DNA of 27,141 nucleotides, from contig JBBRIE010000013.1 of assembly GCA_038221545.1 (NCBI GenBank), positions 1-27,141 of the forward strand. The letters run 5' to 3'. The position numbers and the translations under genes were made by a program. Positions 1-7,660 of the stretch are shown piece after piece. Source of the DNA: JBBQNY01 sp038221545. GTDB taxonomy: Bacteria > Pseudomonadota > Gammaproteobacteria > Xanthomonadales > Ahniellaceae. The notes beneath the pieces are model-generated. The model was not told the origin of the DNA and made no database searches. It saw only the letters and a program-made list of their open reading frames with translations. Every line of letters begins with the position of its first letter. Within the stretch, counting starts at the first letter, position 1.

Positions 1-28
1 CGCTCCTACAGAGGCCCGCTCCTGCGAA
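1..28. repeat. Truncated REP-like repeat end
   Basis: The first bases read CGCTCCTACAG and then CCGCTCCTGCG. These match the right arm (GGCGCTCCTGC) of the REP-like inverted repeats seen complete further along the window. The left part would lie outside the window, so this is probably the end of an intergenic element between the kinase gene and its upstream neighbour. Confidence 0.4.
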
Positions 29-50
29 TTCGCCTGCGGGCGGGCGGCCC

Positions 51-56
51 TATGAT
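51..56 (+). promoter_or_regulatory. Possible -10 element for the sensor kinase gene
   Basis: TATGAT matches five of six bases of the sigma-70 -10 consensus and lies about 60 bases before the kinase start codon, in an otherwise GC-rich stretch. No convincing -35 box is visible at the right distance. The assignment rests on this hexamer and its position only. Confidence 0.25.
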
Positions 57-117
57 GTCGCGCGATGAACCTGGCGACGAACTTCCCGTGGGCGATGCCA
101 TCGTCTGATGCAGCGCG

Positions 118-3100
118 ATGCTGAGCGTCGGCGTCGTCGTATTCGCGGCGCTGTGCTGGCTCGGGCTGCTGTTCGGCACCGCGATCTACGCCGAGCGGCA
201 TCCGCGCGTGCTCACCGCGCAGTGGCCTTACGTCTACTCGCTGTCGCTCGCGGTGTACTGCACCTCGTGGACCTTCTTCGGCACGGTCACGCAGGCCGCG
301 CGCTACGGCTGGCCGCTGCCGCCGACCTTCGTCGGCACGATCCTGCTGTACGTATTTGCCGCCGCTGCGCTGGTCAAACTGGTGCAGCTCGCGCGCGAGT
401 CACATGCCACGTCGCTTGCGGATTTCATCGCGACGCGGCTCGGCAAGGACTCGTGGCTCGCGGCGACCGTGACGCTCGTCGTCGCGCTCGGGCTGGTTCC
501 CTACATCGCGCTGCAGCTCAAGGCTGTGGCGATGAGCTACGCGCTGCTCACGCGCTCGGCGAGCGCAGGTTCCGGATCTGTCTGGCAGGACAGCGCGCTG
601 TACGTGACGCTGGCGATGGTGGTGTTCGCCATCGCGTTCGGCACGCGCCGCGTCAGCGCGGCCGAGCACAACCGCGGACTGGTGCTGGCGATCGCCTTCG
701 AAGCCCTGTTCAAGCTCGCGGCAATGCTCGCGCTCGGCGCATTCGTGTGGTTCGGCCTCGATCTTCCGGCGGTCGCCGCACAGGCGCCGGCGCGTGCACC
801 CACGCCGAGCGGCTTCGCGCCGCTGGTGCTGCTCGGCGTGCTCGCCATGTTCACGCTGCCGCACCAGTTCCATGTCGGCGTCGTCGAGTGTCGCGACGAA
901 AGCCACGTGCGCACGGCGCGCTGGCTGTTTCCGTTGTACCTCGTGCTCATCGCTTTGCCCTTGCTGCCACTGGCGCGCGCGGGCGAAGCGCTGCTCGGAC
1001 CGAGCGGTGTGTCGGCCGATCTCTACGTGCTGGCGCTGCCGTTGTCGCAGGGCTTCGAGGGCCTCGCACTGCTGGTGTTCCTCGGAGGCTTGAGCGCCGC
1101 CACCGGCATGGTCGTCGTGAGTACGTTGACGCTGAGCCTCATGATCGGCAATCACTGGCTGGCACCGGGTCTCCTGCGCGGAGCGTGGCTCGCGAAGGGC
1201 GGCGGCGACCTGCGCGGGCAGGTGCTGTGGCTGCGGCGCCTCGGCATCTTCGGCATCATGTTGCTCGCGTGGGCGTACAGCCGCCTGATCGCGAGCAACG
1301 AGGCGTTGGCGGACGTGGGCGCGGTTTCGTTCTCGGCGCTGGCGACCTTGACGCCTGCGCTCGCGTTCGCGGTATGGCGGCCGCAGACGCCACCGCGCGC
1401 GGTGATCGCGGGGATCATCGCCGGTTTCGCCTGCTGGTGCTGGGCGCTGTTGCTGCCGATCGCGATGGAGGCACAGGGCGCATCGAGCGCCACGATCAAC
1501 GCGCCATTCTTGTGGCTGCAGCCCGACGCACTGTTCGGGCTTACCGGCTGGAGCCGGCTCGGGCGCGCGGTTGGTGCGAGCCTGTTCCTCGGCAGCGTCG
1601 TCACGCTGCTGGTCGCGTCGCTCGGGCAATCGTCTCGTGGCCGCGACGCACGCGGGTTCGACGCGCGCACCTTGCGCAACGCCGGTCGCCGCTTCCTGCC
1701 CGCATCGGGTATCGACAACCTGCTGCGCGACGCGCCTTCGTCCGGCGATGTGTCGAGCGCGATCGAGGCGCGCTTCGAGCGCGAACTCGCGACCGTGCTC
1801 GGCGCGGCATCCGCGCGCTTGCTGCTCGACGCGGCGCGACGCGAGGTCGGGACGTCGCTCGATACCGTCGCCGCCATCGTTGGAGAAGCCTCGCAGGACC
1901 TGCGCTTCAACCAGCGCCTGCTCGAGGCTGCGCTGCAGAACATGAGCCAGGGCATCAGCGTGGTCGATGCAGACTTGCGGCTGGTGGCATGGAACCGTCG
2001 CTATGCGGAGATCTTCGGCTTTGACGACGAACTGTTGCGCGTCGGGCAACCAGTGGCGGACCTCAGCCGCTTCGCGCTCGAGCGCACGCGCCATCGCGGC
2101 GACATCGAGTCCGCGCTCGCTCGCCGCCTCGCCTACATGCGTGCGGGCACGCCGCATCTTTCCGAACTCGAGATGCCGGACGGCAGCACGCTCGAAATCC
2201 GCGGCAATCCGATGCCGGGCGGCGGGTTCGTCGCGACCTTCACCGACGTCACCGCGTTCCGCCAGGCCGAAGGCGCGTTGCGTGAAGTCAACGAGACGCT
2301 CGAGCAGCGCGTCGACGAGCGCACCGCGAGCCTCGACCAGGCACGGCTCGAAGCGGAGCGCGCCAACGAGGCCAAGAGCCGCTTCCTCGCGGCGATCGGC
2401 CACGACTTGCTGCAGCCGCTGCACGCCGCGCAATTGTTCACCGATGCGCTGGCGCAGCAGTCGCTGGCACAGGAGCAGGGCGCGTCGGTGCGACAGATTC
2501 GCGGCGCGCTCGATTCCACCACCGACCTGCTGACCGGCCTGCTCGACATGTCGCGGCTGGAAGCGGGGGGGCTGGTTCCCGAGGCGCGCAGCTTTCCGCT
2601 GGCGGAAGTCCTCGAGCCGCTGGCGTCCGAATTCCAGGCGCTCGCCGCCGAGCACGGCCTCGCGTTGCGCTACCGCCCCACGCGCGCATGGGTGCGCACC
2701 GATCCGCAACTTCTGCGCCGCGTGCTGCAGAACTTCCTCGCCAACGCGGTGCGCTACACCGCGCGCGGCGGCATCCTGCTCGGCGTCCGCCGCAGCGGTG
2801 CGCAGCTGCGCATCGAAGTGCACGACACCGGCACCGGCATCGCGCCCGATCAGCAGACACTGATCTTCGAAGAGTTCCGCCGCGGCGATGATGCCGCAGG
2901 GCAAGGCCTCGGCCTCGGCCTCGCCATCGCCGACCGCATCGCGCAACTGCTGGACGCACCGCTGACGCTGCGCAGCCAAACCGGCGTCGGCACCGTGTTC
3001 GCCGTGGAGATCGCGCGCGTGCCCGCGCCCACGCACGCAGCAGGCGAGGGACGTGCACCCGCGCTGGCTGGGCTACACGTGCTGGTCGTCGACAACGAAC

Positions 3101-3441
3101 CGCTCGCGCTCGACGCACTGGTGCAGGTGCTGCGCGGCTGGGGCTGCCACGTCACGCCCGCCACGAACTTGCGCACCGCGCAAGAAGCGCTCGAACGCCA
3201 ATTCGCCGACCTCTGGCTACTCGACTACCACCTCGACGACGGTGACACCGGAGTCGATCTGCACCAGCGCCTGTCCGCAACGCACAGCCCGCGCCCGACC
3301 CTGGTGTTGAGCGCCGACCCCGGCGAAACCGTCCGTCGCGCCGTGCACGAAGCCGGACTGCCGCTACTCCTGAAACCCGTCAAACCCCTCGCGCTGAAAT
3401 CGGTGCTGGATCGATTGCTGGCGGCGCGGGGGGTGGGTTAG
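118..3441 (+). CDS. CrbS-like hybrid sensor histidine kinase with SLC5 symporter-type membrane domain
   Basis: The protein has 1107 residues. Residues 1 to about 500 are very hydrophobic, with some 12-13 membrane segments resembling sodium/solute symporters. A linker at about 515-600 fits a STAC-type region. A PAS domain follows (about 605-720), then a short coiled coil. The kinase core has the H box HDLLQPL with phospho-accepting His762, an N box (NFLANAVRY), G1 (DTGTGIAPD) and G2 (GLGLGLA). A receiver domain ends the protein, with Asp1036 as predicted phosphosite and Lys1086. This order matches the CrbS/MxtR family, which controls acetate and short-chain carbon use through a NarL-type partner. 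Such a regulator lies nearby at 6064-6723, and pairing the two is inference. No good Shine-Dalgarno precedes the ATG; the start was chosen because it begins the first membrane segment. Confidence 0.9.
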   Translation: MLSVGVVVFAALCWLGLLFGTAIYAERHPRVLTAQWPYVYSLSLAVYCTSWTFFGTVTQAARYGWPLPPTFVGTILLYVFAAAALVKLVQLARESHATSLADFIATRLGKDSWLAATVTLVVALGLVPYIALQLKAVAMSYALLTRSASAGSGSVWQDSALYVTLAMVVFAIAFGTRRVSAAEHNRGLVLAIAFEALFKLAAMLALGAFVWFGLDLPAVAAQAPARAPTPSGFAPLVLLGVLAMFTLPHQFHVGVVECRDESHVRTARWLFPLYLVLIALPLLPLARAGEALLGPSGVSADLYVLALPLSQGFEGLALLVFLGGLSAATGMVVVSTLTLSLMIGNHWLAPGLLRGAWLAKGGGDLRGQVLWLRRLGIFGIMLLAWAYSRLIASNEALADVGAVSFSALATLTPALAFAVWRPQTPPRAVIAGIIAGFACWCWALLLPIAMEAQGASSATINAPFLWLQPDALFGLTGWSRLGRAVGASLFLGSVVTLLVASLGQSSRGRDARGFDARTLRNAGRRFLPASGIDNLLRDAPSSGDVSSAIEARFERELATVLGAASARLLLDAARREVGTSLDTVAAIVGEASQDLRFNQRLLEAALQNMSQGISVVDADLRLVAWNRRYAEIFGFDDELLRVGQPVADLSRFALERTRHRGDIESALARRLAYMRAGTPHLSELEMPDGSTLEIRGNPMPGGGFVATFTDVTAFRQAEGALREVNETLEQRVDERTASLDQARLEAERANEAKSRFLAAIGHDLLQPLHAAQLFTDALAQQSLAQEQGASVRQIRGALDSTTDLLTGLLDMSRLEAGGLVPEARSFPLAEVLEPLASEFQALAAEHGLALRYRPTRAWVRTDPQLLRRVLQNFLANAVRYTARGGILLGVRRSGAQLRIEVHDTGTGIAPDQQTLIFEEFRRGDDAAGQGLGLGLAIADRIAQLLDAPLTLRSQTGVGTVFAVEIARVPAPTHAAGEGRAPALAGLHVLVVDNEPLALDALVQVLRGWGCHVTPATNLRTAQEALERQFADLWLLDYHLDDGDTGVDLHQRLSATHSPRPTLVLSADPGETVRRAVHEAGLPLLLKPVKPLALKSVLDRLLAARGVG

Positions 3442-3479
3442 GCAAATCCGGGCAAATCCGGGTCAGAGTGCACTTTTCC
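3441..3479. repeat. Tandem 10-mer plus RAYT-associated-type repeat end
   Basis: GGCAAATCCG occurs twice in direct tandem (3441-3450 and 3451-3460), and the first copy includes the last base of the kinase stop codon. GGTCAGAGTGCACTTTTCC follows at 3461-3479. As I recall, very similar strings flank REP-associated tyrosine transposase (IS200-like) genes in gammaproteobacteria. No transposase gene is present here, so this would be a solo end or footprint. Confidence 0.45.
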
Positions 3480-3554
3480 AGCGCTACCACCGGGCGGACC
3501 CCAAACGGTTGATGGCCTCCGGTGAAACACCGCGAACTGGGCTGCGGTAGCGCT
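3480..3554. repeat. 9-bp perfect inverted repeat, possible long hairpin
   Basis: AGCGCTACC at 3480-3488 is the exact reverse complement of GGTAGCGCT at 3546-3554, with 57 bases between. It lies between the convergent ends of the kinase and BNR lipoprotein genes. A bidirectional transcript-end hairpin is possible, but no T-run follows on either strand, so it is not a classical terminator. Confidence 0.35.
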
Positions 3555-3634
3555 CTTGAAGGTGGGCCGCGTTTCAGCGCGGGCGAAGTAGGCGCCTTCG
3601 CGCCGGGAAGCGTTCCCGAAAGTTGTGCGGACCG

Positions 3635-5950
3635 TCAGGGTTCGAAGTCGTCGGCAAAGAGGACGTCGGCGTTCATCGCGAAGCTCCACACGCCGCGGCC
3701 GAGAGTGCCCGCGATCAGCATGCGCTGCTCCGCGATGTAGCGCAGGTCGAAGACCAGCACGTCCGGCAGGCCGGATCCCAGCAATGCCCAGGCGCTGGAC
3801 GACGCGCCTGCCACATACACGCCCGAGCGTGTGCCGAGCGCGACACGATCGCCGCCCTCGTCCGCCATGAACTCGAGGGTGCGAAAATCGCGCGAGCTGA
3901 TGCCAGGGAGATTACCGGTCACGTCCTGCCAGCTCGTCCCGCCATTGATGGAACGGAACACCTGGTTGTCGTCGATGGCGTACACCAGCATCGGATCGGC
4001 CGGGTCCATCGCGACGTCGGTGATAGTGGCCGCACCGGAAGGCAGTGCCGTGGTCGCAACGAACGCATTGCCCTGGCGCCGGAATACCGCCGCATTCTTG
4101 CCGACGTAGGCGGCTTCGGGATCGACCAGTGAACCGTATGCCATCGCATTTCGATTCGCGCCGGGTGTACCCAGCGACACCTGGGTCGGTGAGGCGGTGC
4201 TGATGTTGGTGGACTCGTAGACGGTGCCGAGCCCGCCGATCAGCATTCGGCCCGGGTTGGCCACATTGAGTTCGAGTGGAGTGACGAACTGCGGGTCGGG
4301 GATGCTGAAGAGCGAGCGGTTTGCGACCTGCGCGTTCGCTGCGCTGTATTGAGCCCGGCGGAAGGAGCCAAGGTTCTGCGAGCTGAGATAGCGATAACTG
4401 CCGGCGCCCGCAAGGGAAATATCGTCGATGGCCGCGTCGCCACCGTCGCCGCTGTTGATCCAGTTCCAGCGCAGGTCCGACGGCGTCGCCTGCTGGTGCA
4501 TGCCGTTGTCCTGCGTGCCGATCAGGATGACATTGGCCACGCGGTCGTGGGCAAGGTCGTGGGTTTCAGACACGGAAAGATCGCCGATCATCGAGACCCA
4601 GGTGCCGGTCGGCAGCGTGGGCGACGTACGCCGATAGATGCCGCCATCGTCGGCCACCAGGAGATCGCCATTGGCATCGAAGGCCAGCGCGCGACTGTCG
4701 GCGTGCGGTGAAGTGTTGACGCCGCCCGATCCGTGCGTGATTGCGAACTGCGTGCCGGCGGGAAGCGTCGCATTGCCGCGCACGACGTTGCCGGTGAAGG
4801 GCGAGCTGGTGATGCGGTCGCCGGCGAGATACACGAGGTTGGCATTCAACGGATCGGCGACGATGGCGGTATTGACCGTCCCCTGGCCACCCGGATGGAT
4901 TGCCGGCACGTCCATGGCCGTCCAGTTGCCGCCCTGATCGGTGGAGCGCGCGACAGCCGCCAGCGCACTGTTGTTGATGACCGTGGCATAGACCGTGCCC
5001 GCAGCGCCGACCGCGAGCCGCAGCGCAGTCGTGGTTCCGCCGAGACTGCCGATACCGGCCGTCACGTTGGTCCATCTCTGGCCGCCGTCGTCGCTGCGGA
5101 ACACGCGTGGGGCGTCGCCGCGCACGGCCGCGTAGAAGCGCATCGGATCGGCAGGGCTTCCCACCAGATCGAAGATGCCGCCGGCCGGAAGATTGCCGGT
5201 GCCCGATGCAAGCGTAAAAAGCGTGCCATTGTCGACGCTGCGATAGAGTCCGCCCGTGGTCGTTGCTGCGAACAACAGCGGACCGCGCGCCGCCACCGCG
5301 ATCACTTTCTGGCCCACGAGCGTGGGTGCACCCAGCATTGTCCAGCTATCGCCCCCGTCCGTCGTGCGATAGAGGCCGATCTCGTCGTCGCCTCGCTGGG
5401 CGAAGTTGCTCCAGCGGCCGGTGCCCGCCAGCAGTGTGAGCAAGTCCGGATCCAAGGGATCGAAGGCAAGCGCACCGATCGATTGCGAAGGCAGGCGATC
5501 CGTCAGCGCCGTCCACGTCGGCCGGGCTGCAGTGGCGTCGGCGGTGCGCCAGATGCCGCCGTTGACCGCACCGACGTACATGATGTCCGCATTGGTCGGG
5601 TGCGCCGCGATCGCCTGCACCGCACCGGTGACCTCGTTGTCCGGGGCTACGCGGACCTGTGCGCCCCGGGTCGGCGATGGGCCGCGTGCCACCCACGCAT
5701 TGCCGCCCTGTGTGATATCCGTGCTGCGCAGCGCGCCTTCGGTATCCGGACGTGGTGGAGGAAAGATCGCGACACGCTGCTCGAGCGGATCGACGGGTTC
5801 GGCGTCGCCGAGCGGAGCGACCTTCTCCGATGCTGACGTATCCAGCGCGTTGCGCAACGCGGCGTCGCCCGTGGCACATCCCGACAAACAAAAGAGACCA
5901 GCAACGGTGCAGACAGCGATCGCGACCGACGCGGAGCGGCGATTGGACAT
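3635..5950 (-). CDS. Exported lipoprotein with BNR/Asp-box beta-propeller repeats
   Basis: The predicted protein has 771 residues. A hydrophobic signal ends in the lipobox LSGC, with Cys25 as lipid site followed by Ala, so outer-membrane sorting is likely. At least four Asp-box motifs of the S-x-D-x-G-x-x-W type are seen: TTDGGDSW near 196, SDDGGQRW near 286, STDQGGNW near 336, and INGGTSW in the C-terminal part. These mark sialidase/VPS10/Ycf48-like beta-propellers. No sialidase catalytic set could be recognised, so an enzymatic role is not claimed; a binding or scaffold role is as likely. The protein ends in LFADDFEP, like many exported Xanthomonadales proteins that end in FxDGFE-type tails. 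A GTG at 5971 would add seven residues; the ATG at 5950 was chosen because it gives a normal lipoprotein signal. It is convergent with the kinase gene. Confidence 0.85.
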   Translation of the reverse strand: MSNRRSASVAIAVCTVAGLFCLSGCATGDAALRNALDTSASEKVAPLGDAEPVDPLEQRVAIFPPPRPDTEGALRSTDITQGGNAWVARGPSPTRGAQVRVAPDNEVTGAVQAIAAHPTNADIMYVGAVNGGIWRTADATAARPTWTALTDRLPSQSIGALAFDPLDPDLLTLLAGTGRWSNFAQRGDDEIGLYRTTDGGDSWTMLGAPTLVGQKVIAVAARGPLLFAATTTGGLYRSVDNGTLFTLASGTGNLPAGGIFDLVGSPADPMRFYAAVRGDAPRVFRSDDGGQRWTNVTAGIGSLGGTTTALRLAVGAAGTVYATVINNSALAAVARSTDQGGNWTAMDVPAIHPGGQGTVNTAIVADPLNANLVYLAGDRITSSPFTGNVVRGNATLPAGTQFAITHGSGGVNTSPHADSRALAFDANGDLLVADDGGIYRRTSPTLPTGTWVSMIGDLSVSETHDLAHDRVANVILIGTQDNGMHQQATPSDLRWNWINSGDGGDAAIDDISLAGAGSYRYLSSQNLGSFRRAQYSAANAQVANRSLFSIPDPQFVTPLELNVANPGRMLIGGLGTVYESTNISTASPTQVSLGTPGANRNAMAYGSLVDPEAAYVGKNAAVFRRQGNAFVATTALPSGAATITDVAMDPADPMLVYAIDDNQVFRSINGGTSWQDVTGNLPGISSRDFRTLEFMADEGGDRVALGTRSGVYVAGASSSAWALLGSGLPDVLVFDLRYIAEQRMLIAGTLGRGVWSFAMNADVLFADDFEP

Positions 5951-6063
5951 TGGAGATCCGGTGGCGTGCACGCAGGGCGATGCGAAGCGCGCGAGTATGC
6001 CCGACGTGTCCGCGTCACGGGAACATTGAACAAGGTGTCAGTGACAGGTCTCGCCCTGCGCCG

Positions 6064-6723
6064 CTAGACCTGCCGCGAAGGATCGGTGATCTCGAGTTCG
6101 CGCAGGATGACGCTGGCCTGCGTGCGGTTGCGCGCGCCGAGCTTCTCGAAGATCGCGGACAGGTGCGCCTTGATGGTGCGCTCCTGCACGTCGAGGCGAT
6201 CCGCGATCTGCTTGTTGAGCAGGCCCTCGGCGACCAGCACCAGCACGCGGAACTGCTGCGGCGTGAGGCTGGCGAGGCGCGCGGCGAGGTTGGCATCGGC
6301 GGGCGTCGACGGCGCGCGTGTCACCGCGGCGCGCAGTGCGGGCGGCAGCCACTGCTCGCACGCGAGCACCGCGCGGATCGCGCCGCGCAACTCGTCGAGT
6401 CCCGCGCTTTTCGGGATGTAGCCGGCGGCGCCGTGGTCGAGCGCGCGCCGCACGATCTGCGGATCCTCGTTGGCGGAGACGAGCACGACTGCGACCGCGG
6501 GGAACTGCGCGCGGATCGCGGCGAGACCCGCGAGCCCGTGGTTTCCCGGCATGTGCAGGTCGAGCAGCACGAGGTCGATCGCGGGTTCGGCCTCGAGCGC
6601 GGCGAGCACGCCCTCGAGCGAATCGGCTTCGCGGACTTCGACGTCCGCGACCGCGCCGACGGCGGCGCTACGCAGCGCCGCGCGGAACAGCGGGTGGTCG
6701 TCGGCGATCAGCAGCGAAGGCAT
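6064..6723 (-). CDS. NarL/FixJ-family response regulator (CrbR-like)
   Basis: The protein has 219 residues, the usual length for the family. The receiver domain covers about 1-120, with acidic residues Asp8-Asp9, phospho-accepting Asp55 in LLDLHMP and Lys105 in IPKSAG. A LuxR-type helix-turn-helix follows at about 148-210 (LTPQQFRVLVLVAEG, then NKQIADRL and RTIKAHLSAIF). The gene lies 78 bases downstream of 3-hydroxybutyrate dehydrogenase on the same strand and is probably co-transcribed with it. Orphan NarL regulators of this type (CrbR, ErdR, AgmR) act with SLC5-type hybrid kinases, and one such kinase is encoded at 118-3441. Cognate pairing and control of 3-hydroxybutyrate genes are inferences from proximity. 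Confidence 0.92.
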   Translation of the reverse strand: MPSLLIADDHPLFRAALRSAAVGAVADVEVREADSLEGVLAALEAEPAIDLVLLDLHMPGNHGLAGLAAIRAQFPAVAVVLVSANEDPQIVRRALDHGAAGYIPKSAGLDELRGAIRAVLACEQWLPPALRAAVTRAPSTPADANLAARLASLTPQQFRVLVLVAEGLLNKQIADRLDVQERTIKAHLSAIFEKLGARNRTQASVILRELEITDPSRQV

Positions 6724-6801
6724 GTCATGGACCGTGGCCTGGAGAGCAGGCAGGGCCTCGTCATGTGCGCCTGCGCGGCATGGGCGGATCGTCAGCGCGG
6801 A

Positions 6802-7575
6802 CTACTGGATCGTCCAGCCGCCGTCGACATCGATGGTGTGGCCCGTGATGTTGCGCGCGGCGCGCGACATCAGGAACGCTGTGACGCCGGCCAGCTCGTC
6901 GAATTCGATGAACACGCCCTTCGGCATGGGCTTGAGCATCACTTCGGAAACCACGGCGGCTTCCGAGATGCCGCGCGTGCGCGCCTGGTCGGCGATCTGC
7001 TTGTCGACCAGCGGCGTCTTCACGTAGGTCGGGCAGATCGTGTTGATGGTGATGTCGGTGTCGTGGGTCTCGAGCGCCATGACCTTGGAGAAGCCGAGCA
7101 GGCCGTGCTTCGCCGCGACGTACGCGCTCTTGTAAGGGCTCGCGACCAGCGAGTGGATCGAACCGATGTTGACGATGCGGCCGAAGCCGCGCGCGCGCAT
7201 GCCCGGCAGCACCGCGCGGGTCAGACGCGCCACGCCGATCAGCATCACCTGGACCAGCAGCTCCCACTTCTCCATTGGGAACTCTTCAAGCGGCGCGACG
7301 TGCTGGAGCCCCGCGTTGTTGACCAGTACCTCGACCGGGCGCGAGACCGCGCCCAGGCACGCCGCGATGCGGGTATCGGAGGTCACGTCGAGCGCGTGCG
7401 CCTCGGCCGAGCCGCCCGCGGCGCGGATGTCGGCGGCGACGCGTTCGGCCGGGGCCACGCCGATGTCGGTGGCAATCACATGATGGCCGGCGCGCGCCAG
7501 TTCGGCGGCGATGCCGGCGCCGATGCCGCTGCCGGCGCCGGTGATGAGGATGCAACGGGGTGTGGGTTCGTTCAT
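6802..7575 (-). CDS. bdhA: D-3-hydroxybutyrate dehydrogenase (short-chain dehydrogenase)
   Basis: This cytoplasmic enzyme oxidises (R)-3-hydroxybutyrate to acetoacetate with NAD. The 257 residues show the SDR glycine motif TGAGSGIG (12-19), an acidic Asp37 after the second strand that fits NAD preference, NNAG (86-89), and the catalytic set Ser139, Tyr152 and Lys156 (SAYVAAK). The substrate-side sequence LQHVAPLEEFP and the C-terminal VDGGWTIQ are typical of bacterial BdhA rather than FabG. It is divergent from the gene for an exported 3-hydroxybutyrate oligomer hydrolase, 85 bases away, which strongly supports the substrate. The downstream neighbour on the same strand is a response regulator. 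The start ATG has no strong ribosome site, but it places the Rossmann fold at the normal distance. Confidence 0.93.
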   Translation of the reverse strand: MNEPTPRCILITGAGSGIGAGIAAELARAGHHVIATDIGVAPAERVAADIRAAGGSAEAHALDVTSDTRIAACLGAVSRPVEVLVNNAGLQHVAPLEEFPMEKWELLVQVMLIGVARLTRAVLPGMRARGFGRIVNIGSIHSLVASPYKSAYVAAKHGLLGFSKVMALETHDTDITINTICPTYVKTPLVDKQIADQARTRGISEAAVVSEVMLKPMPKGVFIEFDELAGVTAFLMSRAARNITGHTIDVDGGWTIQ

Positions 7576-7612
7576 GCGCGGCAGCGTATCAGCCTCGCGA
7601 CCGCCGGCCGTG

Positions 7613-7624
7613 GTACGAAAGTAC
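7613..7624. promoter_or_regulatory. Palindromic candidate operator between bdhA and the oligomer hydrolase gene
   Basis: GTAC-GAAA-GTAC lies in the 85-base divergent region, 38 bases upstream of one start codon and 36 of the other. The short palindrome with a 4-base spacer is the size expected for a NarL/LuxR-type dimer site. Its middle would be near -40 if transcripts start close to the hydrolase start codon. No other exact copy was noticed in the window. Binding by the nearby response regulator is inference. Confidence 0.45.
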
Positions 7625-7660
7625 GATGCGGGCGCGGCGCAGGCTTGCTACGTTTGCGCA

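Noticed and set aside
52..108. 18-codon open frame MMSRDEPGDELPVGDAIV
   Set aside because: Too short, no ribosome site, and it overlaps the likely -10 element; nothing supports translation.
400..3036. Long minus-strand open frame (878 codons) opposite the sensor kinase gene
   Set aside because: It is a GC-driven shadow: composition is Arg/Gln/Glu/His-rich with no domain, while the plus-strand frame has complete kinase and receiver motifs.
3441..3554. Integron attC-like site after the kinase gene
   Set aside because: The inverted repeat is present, but the GTTRRRY and RYYYAAC core sites are not, and there is no cassette array or integrase.
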